DNA from: Bacteroidaceae bacterium | GTDB lineage: Bacteria; Bacteroidota; Bacteroidia; Bacteroidales; Bacteroidaceae | Direction of reading: 5' to 3' | Assembly (NCBI GenBank): GCA_024401275.1 | Contig: JAKSLJ010000017.1 | Coordinates: 1 to 63,315, forward strand | Length of the DNA: 63,315 nt | In this document: positions 42,719 to 50,379 of the stretch, in pieces | How positions within the stretch are numbered: the first letter of the stretch is position 1 | How the letters are laid out: each line of letters starts with the position of its first letter | The notes under the pieces: generated by a model | What the model saw: only the letters and a program-made list of their open reading frames with translations | Databases searched by the model: none | Told to the model about the DNA's origin: nothing | Program-made: the position numbers and the translations under genes

Positions 42719-42938
42719 GCTCCCCGACATACGACTTATTTCTCCCTGTCGGACGACAAATATCTCCCTGCGGGACGACCCATTTTCTTATAAGAAAAAT
42801 GTTTTTTTCTAGTAAGAAATCAAAAGTTTTCTTATAAGAAATTTTTCGGTTTCTTATAAGAAAATGATTACTCCCACCAAGGAATACATTTCGTCTTACC
42901 AAAGAAGAGGATTTGTCTTACAGCCTCACGCCATCTGT
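42719..42938. repeat. 22-base periodic operator-like array (about ten units)
   Basis: Units start at 42719, 42741, 42763, 42785, 42807, 42829, 42851, 42873, 42895 and 42917, exactly 22 bases apart. Units 1-3 read like CTCCCTGTCGGACGAC (42741 and 42763 differ by few bases). Units 4-7 contain TTCTTATAAGAAA, a palindrome with centres at 42790.5, 42812.5 (degenerate), 42834.5 and 42856.5. Units 9 and 10 share GTCTTAC at 42893 and 42915. Two turns of B-DNA would put all sites on one face. It lies 70 bases upstream of the operon promoter. Confidence 0.85.
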
Positions 42939-42980
42939 TCCCCCGAAAGAAATAAACATATAAAAACAATTCTATCAGAT

Positions 42981-43128
42981 GTCCTCAAAGATTTTCTTTT
43001 TGTTTTTTGCTCAAAGATTTAGAGCCCCTTGATAAGGGGCGGCTATAATGCAGGGATACGTCGCCAAGTTAGTTTCTTTTATTTCTTAGCCAGTTTCTTT
43101 GAGCTACATATTATTTGGGAGCTTCATT
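42981..43128. repeat. Direct repeat, copy 1 (148-base unit)
   Basis: Begins GTCCTCAAAGATTTTC and contains GAGCCCCTTGATAAGGGGC (a GCCCCTT/AAGGGGC hairpin), GGCTATAATGCAGGGATACG and TCGCCAAG, then an AT-rich tail with CAGTTTCTTTGAGCTACATA. Adjacent copy 2 follows directly. Confidence 0.85.
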
Positions 43129-43223
43129 GTCCTCAAAGATTTTCTTTTTGTTTTTTGCTCAAAGATTTAGAGCCCCTTGATAAGGGGCGGCTATAATGCA
43201 GGGATACGTCGCCAAGTAAGTTT
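43129..43223. repeat. Direct repeat, copy 2 (truncated)
   Basis: Matches copy 1 through TCGCCAAGT, then diverges at the promoter of the downstream gene. Confidence 0.85.
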
Positions 43224-43300
43224 CTTTTGTTTATTATCATCAAAAAGAAATATATTCTTTGGTTCAAATTGGTTCCTTTTGCGGTAAACAGTCAAAGTTG

Positions 43301-43332
43301 TTGTTTTTATTGGAAAAATATGCTTACCTTTG
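43301..43332 (+). promoter_or_regulatory. Promoter of the HTH-type gene, nearly leaderless
   Basis: TTG at 43301 and TACCTTTG at 43325-43332 (21-base gap). The expected start site falls within a base or two of the ATG at 43341. Confidence 0.65.
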
Positions 43333-43340
43333 CAGTCAAA

Positions 43341-43934
43341 ATGAAGAAAGATAAGCCTGAATACGAAGCAATCCGTCAGATGGTGGAAGATGTGACGGGT
43401 CAAAAAATACAAACGCCGAAAGACTTTGATCTCTTGGCGCTAAGAATTCATGACCGTACAAATATCTTGTTGAGCGTTTCAACCTTGAAGCGCTTTTGGG
43501 GATATGTGGCAAAGAACGACGAGACACGCGGCGAGATGCGAAAGTCCAGCCTAAACGCCCTTGCCATATATGTGGGATTTGCAGATTGGGAAGCATTCTG
43601 CAACCGTCAGGAAACGGACAACGCAAATGATGGCAGCAACTTCTTCTATGGACATAAGCAGACAACCACTGACCATATGCAACCTGGCGACACTCTGATT
43701 GTGATGTGGAAACCTAACCGCATGATTTCATTGCGATATTCGGGCAACGATGTATGGATGGTCACTGAGAGCAGAAACAGCAAACTCTCTGTTGGCGACA
43801 CTTTCAAGTGTCATGTCTTTGTAGAACACCAGCCTTTGGTGCTCGTTGATTTAGTGCACGACGGCTTGCCACCTTGTGGATATATCTGTGGCAAAAACGG
43901 TGGTATAACGTTCCAAACACCTAAGGGACAGTAG
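43341..43934 (+). CDS. Putative DNA-binding regulator, Bacteroidetes-specific
   Basis: 197 residues from ATG 43341 (MKKDKPEYEAIRQMVEDVTG); a longer frame to 43227 covers the promoter and is rejected. Residues about 1-85 follow the pattern of a Bacteroidetes N-terminal region often seen in regulators: TPKDFDLLALRIHDRTNILL, then SVSTLKRFWGYV, then LNALAIYVGFADWEAFC, suggestive of an HTH. The C-terminal half is a beta-rich domain (GDTLIVMWKPNRMISLRYSG). It sits between copies of the same direct repeat, upstream of the divergent lipoprotein operon. Its target may be that operon or itself; this is inferred from position. Confidence 0.75.
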   Translation: MKKDKPEYEAIRQMVEDVTGQKIQTPKDFDLLALRIHDRTNILLSVSTLKRFWGYVAKNDETRGEMRKSSLNALAIYVGFADWEAFCNRQETDNANDGSNFFYGHKQTTTDHMQPGDTLIVMWKPNRMISLRYSGNDVWMVTESRNSKLSVGDTFKCHVFVEHQPLVLVDLVHDGLPPCGYICGKNGGITFQTPKGQ

Positions 43935-43974
43935 CTATTTACGGATTTACTGATTTACAATTGCACAAAGAAAC

Positions 43975-44113
43975 TCTCTAAGATTTTTCTTTTTGTTTTT
44001 GCTCGAAGATTTAGAGCCCTTTGATAAGGGGCGGCTATAATGCAGGGTTACATCGCTAAGTTTGTTTCTTTTATTTCTTATTCAGTTTCTTTGAGCTACA
44101 TATAATCTTTGAG
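43975..44113. repeat. Direct repeat, copy 3
   Basis: Diverged copy of the 148-base unit with GAGCCCTTTGATAAGGGGC, GCGGCTATAATGCAGGG and CAGTTTCTTTGAGCTACATA in the same order. It is 3' of the HTH-type gene, so that gene is flanked by same-orientation copies. Confidence 0.8.
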
Positions 44114-44138
44114 TAGGCTCTTTACGATTTGTAAATCA

Positions 44139-45752
44139 CTAATCTTCCGTTACAGATAGAACGTTCCAACCTTCAGCCTTACGATAAGCATCAGCGGAAC
44201 CTTTCGGCACATGGAGGTTCACATCTGTCAGGTCCTGAAAAATATTTGTTATCTCAAGCGGTTCTTTCCATTCCACATAAACATCCCTGAGCGAGTCGCA
44301 ATGCCAGAAGGCGAAATCGCCGATGCGTTCTACACCAGCAGGAATACGAATGGTTTTCATGCTGAAACATGTCCAGAACACTCCGCGCTCAATGACACGA
44401 AGGCTGCGTGGTAGCGTTATGCTATCAATGGCAGAACCGCCGAAGGCATCGCGCCTCAGCGTTGTAACACCTTCTGGCAGATGCACCGAACGGAGTTTCC
44501 AACAACCGGTGAAGAAGTATGGCGGAACATACGTCATGGACGAAGGCATTCGCACGGAACGGAAACTCAGGCAGTTGCGGATGACTGAATCGCCCATCTC
44601 GCTGATATTATCTGGAAAAGAGAGCGTTGCGAGTTTGTTTGAACCCATAAACACATTGTTGCCAAGACTCTGAAGTGTCTGCGGCATAACTATTGCCACA
44701 AGGTCTTCACACTGTCTGAAGGTGTCATCGCCTATGCGGACAACAGTGTATTTCTTGCCATTGTGCAACACATGATCAGGTATTGTAATGTCACCGCTGT
44801 AAGATCCCATTGTGCCGTTGTAGGTCAGTTCAACGGTTCCGTCTTCTTCCGAAAGAATATTGTAGTAAAGACCATCTTCTTGGAAGCTATACTGCGTAAG
44901 TTTTACTGATTTTGCTATTGAATAGATACTGTCTATCCAATGGTAGCGAATGACCAAGAAAAACGCACAGAGCAAAAGAGCAACAAGAGCTGCTATCCAC
45001 ATCATCCTCTTTCTTTTGCCAAGGGACTCAATATCCTTACGCAGTTCTTCTACGGTTTGGTATCGCTCATCAATCGGCTTTTTGCAACGGTTGATGATGA
45101 CATTGTAATTATTGCCCAACTCCATGCGCTCCATAATGCAGCCAAGACTATAGATGTCATTGCGCGAGTCGCTTACAGACAATGACTTCTGCTCTGGAGA
45201 CATATAGGCTTCTGTGCCCGAAGGTTGCTTAAGGAAAGTATAAACCTCGCTATCTGACAAGCCAAAATCAATCAGTTTCACATGTCTGCCATCGTCTGTC
45301 AGCATGATATTGCTCGGTTTCAGATCGCGATGAACCACCTGTTTCTTATGAATATACTCAACAGCATCAATCAGTTCGCGCACAATCTGCAGTTTACTCT
45401 CCTTTGAAAAATCACTCTCAAGAACTTCGCGAAGATTTCTGCCATGGACATATTCTTGCACAATGCAAGTGCCCAAGCCTTCTACCTCTTCCAGCCTCTC
45501 TGCGGAAATGATATTCGGATGCTGCAATGACGACAGAATGTCATACTCCTTTCGCAAAGCTTTTACATAAACATCCAAGCGGCGGTATTCTGCCTTCAAG
45601 CCTTTCAACATCACCCATTTGCCGTTTCTGTTTGCCTTTGTCAAAAGGCTATAACCTGCACTGGGCACTTCCAGAAGGTCAGAAAACACCGTGTCTTGCA
45701 AGTCAATCTTTTCCGTGAAATCAAAATTTGATGTTGAAACAGTCTTTGCCAT
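44139..45752 (-). CDS. Ser/Thr protein kinase fused through a membrane helix to leucine-rich repeats
   Basis: 537 residues. The Hanks-type kinase domain occupies about 30-240: WVMLKGLK has the beta-3 Lys (K50), catalytic VHRDLKPSN is at 140-148, DFG at 162-164, and GTEAYMSPEQKSLS carries the APE-like motif. One membrane helix follows at about 254-276 (MMWIAALVALLLCAFFLVIR). The remaining 260 residues are BspA-type LRR_5 repeats (for example VRIGDDTFRQCEDLVAIVMP), predicted periplasmic. The layout is like a PASTA receptor kinase with LRRs in place of PASTA domains. The signal sensed and the substrates are unknown. It starts with MAKTVSTSN after a clear gap and has no partner phosphatase nearby. 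Confidence 0.92.
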   Translation of the reverse strand: MAKTVSTSNFDFTEKIDLQDTVFSDLLEVPSAGYSLLTKANRNGKWVMLKGLKAEYRRLDVYVKALRKEYDILSSLQHPNIISAERLEEVEGLGTCIVQEYVHGRNLREVLESDFSKESKLQIVRELIDAVEYIHKKQVVHRDLKPSNIMLTDDGRHVKLIDFGLSDSEVYTFLKQPSGTEAYMSPEQKSLSVSDSRNDIYSLGCIMERMELGNNYNVIINRCKKPIDERYQTVEELRKDIESLGKRKRMMWIAALVALLLCAFFLVIRYHWIDSIYSIAKSVKLTQYSFQEDGLYYNILSEEDGTVELTYNGTMGSYSGDITIPDHVLHNGKKYTVVRIGDDTFRQCEDLVAIVMPQTLQSLGNNVFMGSNKLATLSFPDNISEMGDSVIRNCLSFRSVRMPSSMTYVPPYFFTGCWKLRSVHLPEGVTTLRRDAFGGSAIDSITLPRSLRVIERGVFWTCFSMKTIRIPAGVERIGDFAFWHCDSLRDVYVEWKEPLEITNIFQDLTDVNLHVPKGSADAYRKAEGWNVLSVTED

Positions 45753-45851
45753 TTGTTCCTTCTAAGAATTCTGCAAAAGTCCTCACGAATCATTTTGACT
45801 CATGAGGACTTTTCTATTATTGTCGCAAGTACCCAAGCAGAGCACTTTTAA

Positions 45852-45896
45852 ATTCTGAATTCTGCATTCTGAATTCTGCATTCTGAATTCTGCATT
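45852..45896. repeat. Tandem 14-base palindromic repeat
   Basis: ATTCTGAATTCTGC repeated three times, then ATT. The same unit occurs upstream of argG (47152-47200) and, in the other orientation, at 32357-32440. Confidence 0.85.
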
Positions 45897-45901
45897 AAGG
45901 A

Positions 45902-47104
45902 CTATCTCTCCTCGTCTGGGTGAGCGAGATAGTAAGCGCGGAGGGCTGTTGAAGTGACCTTGATGAAGCCCTTTGCGTCTTCTGAAGTCCATGCCTTGGC
46001 TGTCTCGCCATACTCGCCGAGCTTGTTCTTTACGAGGTCGTTTGGTGAGTCAACACCTACGGTCTCGAAGCCGAGTGGACGGAGCTGGAGAGTAACCTCG
46101 CCTGTCACGTTGCGCTGTGAAGATGCGAGCATTGCCTCGATATCTGGCATTACTGGCTCAAGATACTGGCTCTCGTGGAGGAACATGCCGTACCAGTTGG
46201 CTACCTGATCCTTCCAATACTGCTGCCACTTGGAGAGTGTATATTTCTCAAGGAAGCGGTGTGCGCCGATGATGAGCATTGGTGCTGCTGCCTCAAAGCC
46301 TACACGGCCCTTGATACCGATGATTGTATCGCCTACGTGGCAGTCGCGACCGATAGCGTATGAAGCTCCGATTTCCTCTACTGCCTTGATAGCCTGAATC
46401 TTATCGTCGTACTTCTGACCGTTTACGCTAACGAGTTCACCCTTCTCGAAGCCGAGCTTGAGCTGCTCTGTGCCTTCCTTTGTTGGGTGCTTGAGGTAAG
46501 CTGTCTCTGGAAGTCCCTGCTTTGAGTCGAGGATTTCGCCACCACAGATTGATGTTCCCCAGATACCTACGTTGTATGAATACTTCAGCTTTGTGAAGTC
46601 AGCGAAGTAGCCGTTTGCGTTAAGATAGTCAACTTCCTCCTGACGAGAGAGGTTGCGGTCGCGAGTGAGTGTGATGATCTCCACGCCTGGAGCCATTACG
46701 AGGAATGTCATGTCGAAACGAATCTGGTCGTTGCCGGCACCTGTAGAACCGTGAGCGATGGCATCAGCTCCGATTTCCTTTGCGTAGCGTGCGATGGCGA
46801 GTGCCTGGAAGATACGCTCTGAAGAAACAGAGATTGGATAGCAGTTGTTGCGGAGGACATTTCCGAAGACCATGTACTTAAGTGACTTCTCGTAGTACTC
46901 CTGGGTAACGTCGAGTGTAACATACTTCACAGCACCGAGCTTGTAAGCGTTCTCCTCGTTAGCCTTCAGCTGCTCCTCAGAGAAACCACCTGTGTTTGCA
47001 CATGCTGCATATACCTCGTATCCCATCTCCTTTGTGAGATACATCACATTGTAACTTGTATCAAGACCGCCTGAAAAAGCGACTACGACTTTCTTCTTTG
47101 ACAT
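45902..47104 (-). CDS. argG: Argininosuccinate synthase
   Basis: 400 residues from ATG 47104 (MSKKKVVVAFSGGLDTSYNV). An in-frame extension to 47194 translates the GCAGAAT-type repeat and is rejected. AFSGGLDTS is the PP-loop ATP site; SGGEILDSKQGLPE-like GGEILDSKQGL, GSTGAGNDQIRFDM and the C-terminal CSP-like EYGETAKAWTSEDA region fit the family. It joins citrulline to aspartate in arginine synthesis. It follows a GNAT gene and argR, together forming an arginine operon; argC would be expected further downstream in other genomes but is absent here. Confidence 0.95.
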   Translation of the reverse strand: MSKKKVVVAFSGGLDTSYNVMYLTKEMGYEVYAACANTGGFSEEQLKANEENAYKLGAVKYVTLDVTQEYYEKSLKYMVFGNVLRNNCYPISVSSERIFQALAIARYAKEIGADAIAHGSTGAGNDQIRFDMTFLVMAPGVEIITLTRDRNLSRQEEVDYLNANGYFADFTKLKYSYNVGIWGTSICGGEILDSKQGLPETAYLKHPTKEGTEQLKLGFEKGELVSVNGQKYDDKIQAIKAVEEIGASYAIGRDCHVGDTIIGIKGRVGFEAAAPMLIIGAHRFLEKYTLSKWQQYWKDQVANWYGMFLHESQYLEPVMPDIEAMLASSQRNVTGEVTLQLRPLGFETVGVDSPNDLVKNKLGEYGETAKAWTSEDAKGFIKVTSTALRAYYLAHPDEER

Positions 47105-47200
47105 ATTATTATTTGTTGATTTGACGATTTGTTGATTTGACGATTTACTAATTCTGCATTCTGAATTCTGCATTCTGAATTCTGCATTCTGCATTCTAAA
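47105..47200. repeat. Spacer repeats between the GNAT gene and argG
   Basis: GTTGATTTGACGATTT-type units (47114-47146) followed by ATTCTGCATTCTGAATTCTG units (47152-47200). The first type also occurs before trpS (18630-18665). Confidence 0.75.
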
Positions 47201-47791
47201 TTAAGACTCCTTCAAGGACTCCATGGAGAACTTCAAGGTCTGTTCCTCGCCGTGCTGTTTGGCAGGGTCAAAGAGCATTGCGGTGCAAATGCAGTACTTT
47301 CTGCCTGTACGATGAAGCACATCTACATTGCAGCAGCCTTCGCAGCCACGCCAGAAAGCCTCGTCGTCGGTAAGGTCGGCGAAGGTTACAGGCAGATAGC
47401 CGAGCTGAGTGTTCATCTTCATCACGGCGGCACCGCTGGTGAGCGAGAATATCTTTGCGTTAGGCCAGCGCATGCGAGCAAGTGTGAAGGTCATGTCCTT
47501 GATGCGTTTTGCAAGACCAAGGCCACGGAAATCAGGATGGACAATCAAGCCGGATGTGGTAACATACTGCTTGTTGCCCCATGTCTCAATATACGAGAAA
47601 CCGGCAAACTGACCTTCCTTGGAGAGTGCGATGACAGCCTTGCCCTCGCGCATCTTTGTAGCAACATACTCGTGGGTACGCTGAGCAATACCCGTTCCGC
47701 GCACCTTTGCTGCCTCCGTAATGGTGTGGAGGATGGTATCTACGTATGTCTCGTGGCTTTCGTCAGCCACCATTACTTCTACTTCTTTCAA
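47201..47791 (-). CDS. GNAT acetyltransferase of the arginine operon
   Basis: 196 residues. A GNAT fold with SGLIVHPDFRGLGLAKRIKD carrying the acetyl-CoA loop (RGLGLAKR, R/QxxGxG/A-like). The N-terminal part (THEYVATKMREGKAVIALSK) and the Cys-rich CEGCCNVDVLHRTGRKYCIC end are shared by Bacteroidetes homologues between argR and argG. It may act as the missing N-acetylglutamate synthase-like or related enzyme; the position supports a role in arginine metabolism but the substrate is not shown. It starts 5 bases after argR. Confidence 0.87.
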   Translation of the reverse strand: MKEVEVMVADESHETYVDTILHTITEAAKVRGTGIAQRTHEYVATKMREGKAVIALSKEGQFAGFSYIETWGNKQYVTTSGLIVHPDFRGLGLAKRIKDMTFTLARMRWPNAKIFSLTSGAAVMKMNTQLGYLPVTFADLTDDEAFWRGCEGCCNVDVLHRTGRKYCICTAMLFDPAKQHGEEQTLKFSMESLKES

Positions 47792-47796
47792 TGGGT

Positions 47797-48318
47797 TTAT
47801 TGTTTGTTAAGTTGTATATTCAGTTTATGTATGAGTTCTACCGGCAGCGTGTCTTCGCGCATGACGCAGAAGATGGTGTCGTCGCCGGCTATCGTGCCGA
47901 GAATCTCGGGCAGATTACAGTCGTCAATGTGGTAAGCCACGCTTGAGGCATATCCCGGCAGAGTCTTTATGACAGCCATATTGCCGGAGAAAGCGATGGA
48001 CTGGAAGCCTGTTACATCCAGCGAACCGTAACCGGGCGTTTCCGTTTCTGCGGCTTCTTCATCGGCTGTTATTCCGAGTCGCTCCATGTTTGCCTTGGTA
48101 TGCTGTATTGAATAATAGCGCTTTCCGGAAGCTGTGCGACGCTTTATCACATGCATCTGCCGGAAATCGCGGCTCAGCGTTGCCTGTGTGCAAGAAAATC
48201 CCTGCTGCCTGAGCAGTTCAAGCAGTTCGCTCTGATTCTCAACACGCATGCTGTCGAGTATGAGGCGTATCTGATGGAGTCGAGCCTGGCGATTGAGTTC
48301 CTCTTTTGTTTCTTGCAT
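47797..48318 (-). CDS. argR: Arginine repressor ArgR
   Basis: 173 residues. The N-terminal winged helix (about 10-75) has LHQIRLILDSMRVENQSELL and CTQATLSRDFRQMHVIKR. The C-terminal oligomerisation/arginine-binding domain contains CNLPEILGTIAGDDTIFCVM, the conserved GTIAGDDT motif. It probably represses its own operon through the ATTCA-rich sites upstream. It is the first gene of argR-GNAT-argG. Confidence 0.95.
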   Translation of the reverse strand: MQETKEELNRQARLHQIRLILDSMRVENQSELLELLRQQGFSCTQATLSRDFRQMHVIKRRTASGKRYYSIQHTKANMERLGITADEEAAETETPGYGSLDVTGFQSIAFSGNMAVIKTLPGYASSVAYHIDDCNLPEILGTIAGDDTIFCVMREDTLPVELIHKLNIQLNKQ

Positions 48319-48330
48319 ATTTCAGGACGG

Positions 48331-48430
48331 TAAAAATATTCATTATTCAGCCCGAATATTCATGCAATTATGCACGAAATATTCAGAAAAGCGGTGCAAA
48401 ATTAAATATTTTACCGAATATTATGCAAGA
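48331..48430 (-). promoter_or_regulatory. argR promoter with ArgR-box-like inverted repeats
   Basis: -7 box TAATTTTG (48404-48397) with a TTGC at 48428-48425, 21-20 bases upstream. Overlapping the start region are GAATATT...AATATTC half-sites (48354-48384, GAATATTCATGCA mirrored by TGCACGAAATATTC), TATTCATTATTCA (48337-48349) and GAATATTATGC (48416-48426). These resemble TGAATnnnnATTCA ArgR boxes. Confidence 0.75.
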
Positions 48431-48472
48431 ATAGACGAATTTTCTCACATAAGTTTGACAAGAAACAATAAA

Positions 48473-48492
48473 GGCCGACCTTATGGTCAGCC
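48473..48492 (-). terminator. Intrinsic terminator of infC-rpmI-rplT
   Basis: GGCTGACC and GGTCGGCC arms around ATAA, one G-U pair, then TTTATTGTTT on the minus strand. Confidence 0.85.
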
Positions 48493-48522
48493 CTTAATAA
48501 GTTTTGCCTAAAGCGAAGTGTC

Positions 48523-48867
48523 TTACTTTACCTTGTCAACGATAGCCTTGAAAGCAGCTGGATTGTTGACAGCGAGGTCAGCGAGAACCTTGCGGTTGAT
48601 CTCGATACCTGCCTTGTGGAGAGCACCCATAAGAGTGCTGTAGCTCATACCCTCGAGACGAGCAGCAGCGTTGATACGCTGGATCCAGAGAGCGCGGAAG
48701 TTGCGCTTCTTGTTCTTGCGGTCACGATAAGCGTAAGTTAAACCTTTCTCCCATGTGTTCTTTGCTACTGTCCAAACGTTCTTGCGAGCGCCATAGTAAC
48801 CACGGGTAAGCTTGAGTATGTTCTTTCTTTTTGCTCTTGAAGCAACATGATTCACCGATCTTGGCAT
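48523..48867 (-). CDS. rplT: 50S ribosomal protein L20
   Basis: 114 residues. It opens [20 protein letters not shown] and shows the classic [21 protein letters not shown]-like core ([15 protein letters not shown]), then [20 protein letters not shown], diagnostic for L20. It binds 23S rRNA early in assembly. It is last in infC-rpmI-rplT, followed by the terminator. Confidence 0.98.
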   Translation of the reverse strand: MPRSVNHVASRAKRKNILKLTRGYYGARKNVWTVAKNTWEKGLTYAYRDRKNKKRNFRALWIQRINAAARLEGMSYSTLMGALHKAGIEINRKVLADLAVNNPAAFKAIVDKVK

Positions 48868-48971
48868 AATTTCTTAATTTTAAAAGATTAAAAGATGTTT
48901 TGATTAAAAACGATAAAACTGCTCAGCTTTCGGTCTCAACAGACCTTCTGCCTCATAACGCAGCTTTGAAT

Positions 48972-49169
48972 TTAACGGAGGTTAAGAAGGTCGCGAACCT
49001 GCTTTGTGTTAGTACCGTCGAGAATAGTGTAACCTACGAGGTTGCGCTTCTGCTTCTTAGTCTTCTTAGTCAGGATGTGACTGTGGAAGGCGTGACGTCT
49101 CTTAATCTTACCAGTACCAGTGAACGAGAATCTTTTCTTCGCTCCTGAATTAGTTTTTACCTTTGGCAT
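48972..49169 (-). CDS. rpmI: 50S ribosomal protein L35
   Basis: 65 residues. It begins [20 protein letters not shown] and continues [20 protein letters not shown], characteristic of L35. It lies between infC and rplT as in most bacteria. The 102-base gap to rplT shows no gene. Confidence 0.98.
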   Translation of the reverse strand: MPKVKTNSGAKKRFSFTGTGKIKRRHAFHSHILTKKTKKQKRNLVGYTILDGTNTKQVRDLLNLR

Positions 49170-49239
49170 TGTGTTAAAATTTTAATTAGTTATTTATTAA
49201 TGGTGGCAAAGTTTTTAGCGGACTTTACGCACCGAGATA

Positions 49240-49929
49240 TTACTCTTCGCCTGCCTGTTCCTTCAACTTGAGGAGAGCCTCAACGCCCTTTGCATTCTCA
49301 AGAAGACCACCATTCTTTGGTGCCTCGTTCTCGATTTCTGCTGCGCTTGCTGCCTCTGCTTCCTCACGGTCGCGCTTCTGCTGGCTCTTTTTCTGAACGC
49401 CCTGCTTCTTCGGACTCATGTAAAGGAACATCTTCTTGCCGTCAAGACGTGGGAGCTGATCAACCTTTCCGTATTCCTCAAGGTCGTTTGCAAAACGGAG
49501 AAGGAGAACTTCGCCCTGCTCTTTGAAGAGGATTGAACGGCCACGGAAGAACACGTACGCACGTACCTTATTACCTTCTTCAAGGAACTCCTTGGCATGC
49601 TTAAGCTTGAAGTTGTAGTCATGCTCGTCAGTCTGAGGTCCGAAACGGATTTCCTTGACTTCCTGCTTAACCTGCTTCTGCTTCATCTCCTTAGCACGCT
49701 TCTTCTGCTGATAGAGGAACTTGCTATAATCGATGATACGACATACTGGTGGTTCTGCATTAGGAGAGATTTCCACAAGGTCAACCTCTTGCTGTCTTGC
49801 CATGTCCAATGCCTGACGAGTAGGGATAACCATAGAGCCGTCTTCGCCTACAAGTCTTACCTCTTTAGCACGAATCTGTTCGTTTATTCTGTGCTGTGCC
49901 TGAGGTTTCTTTCTTTTGTCGTTTCTCAT
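49240..49929 (-). CDS. infC: Translation initiation factor IF-3
   Basis: 229 residues with an ATG start (not the AUU of enterobacteria). The N-domain has [20 protein letters not shown] and [20 protein letters not shown]. The C-domain has [20 protein letters not shown] and [19 protein letters not shown] tail of about 50 Gln/Glu/Ala-rich residues extends beyond the usual end, as in other Bacteroidetes. It discriminates start codons and dissociates 70S ribosomes. A good promoter lies 75-105 bases upstream. Confidence 0.97.
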   Translation of the reverse strand: MRNDKRKKPQAQHRINEQIRAKEVRLVGEDGSMVIPTRQALDMARQQEVDLVEISPNAEPPVCRIIDYSKFLYQQKKRAKEMKQKQVKQEVKEIRFGPQTDEHDYNFKLKHAKEFLEEGNKVRAYVFFRGRSILFKEQGEVLLLRFANDLEEYGKVDQLPRLDGKKMFLYMSPKKQGVQKKSQQKRDREEAEAASAAEIENEAPKNGGLLENAKGVEALLKLKEQAGEE

Positions 49930-50004
49930 TAAGGAGTTTTTACAGTTTTTATTCTAAGTTCCGTTTTGCGTCAGCATGTTCCAAATACACGCTTTTAGCG
50001 GCTG

Positions 50005-50035
50005 CAAAATTACACATTATTAGCAAATTACGCAA
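50005..50035 (-). promoter_or_regulatory. Promoter of infC-rpmI-rplT
   Basis: TAATTTTG (50012-50005) with TTG (50035-50033) 20 bases upstream on the minus strand, matching the Bacteroidales -7/-33 pattern. Confidence 0.75.
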
Positions 50036-50261
50036 CCTACAACGGTCATTTTATGCAAAACAATTGATTTTACACAATGCTTTTAGTATGATTGCCATGA
50101 ATATCAGCACTTTTACTGCCCTATTTGTGGTACAATATGCTTCGCGCAACTTTTGTAACATCCACTTTACAAGCAAAAAAATACGCTTTGACTATCATCA
50201 AAAAAAGATAAAAGCCAGTCATATTTCACTATAAATAAGGTCAATAGGTCGGAATTTTTTA

Positions 50262-50269
50262 TAATTTTG
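50262..50269 (+). promoter_or_regulatory. -7 box of the glycogen synthase promoter
   Basis: TAATTTTG followed by C; fits TAnnTTTG. No convincing TTTG 19-21 bases upstream. Confidence 0.5.
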
Positions 50270-50379
50270 CAGCCGATTATAATCATGGTGAATAAACAAA
50301 TGCTGCGTAGGTTCTCTGACAGAAGAGGCTGAGGCAGACAAAAAAGCAAAGCGCGGCTAAAAGGCCTGCATATTTTATT

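Larger units (their letters stand above)
42592..43340. other. Divergent regulatory region between the lipoprotein operon and the HTH-type gene
   Basis: Holds the lipoprotein operon promoter (42641-42648), a TTTGGTTCCAATTGGTTC motif (42670-42687), the 22-base array (42719-42938), two near-identical repeats (42981-43128 and 43129-43223), a second TTTGGTTCAAATTGGTTC motif (43258-43275) and the promoter of the plus-strand gene (43301-43332). The 90-codon minus-strand frame at 42630-42902 is translated array sequence, not a gene. Confidence 0.75.
49930..50379. other. Divergent intergenic region, infC / glycogen synthase
   Basis: Contains the infC promoter (50005-50035) on the minus strand and the TAATTTTG -7 box of the glycogen synthase gene (50262-50269) on the plus strand, giving a leader of about 105 bases with GAGGCTGAGGC-type self-complementary bits. 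The central 50040-50220 is AT-rich with no gene or clear motif. Confidence 0.6.

Noticed and set aside
42630-42902. 90-codon minus-strand frame in the 22-base array
   Set aside because: Its sequence is a translation of the periodic units (FLIRNRK-like repeats), contains the operon promoter and has no family resemblance.
42719-42938. CRISPR array
   Set aside because: The period is only 22 bases with no unique spacers of constant length between identical repeats, the motif changes along the array, and there are no cas genes.
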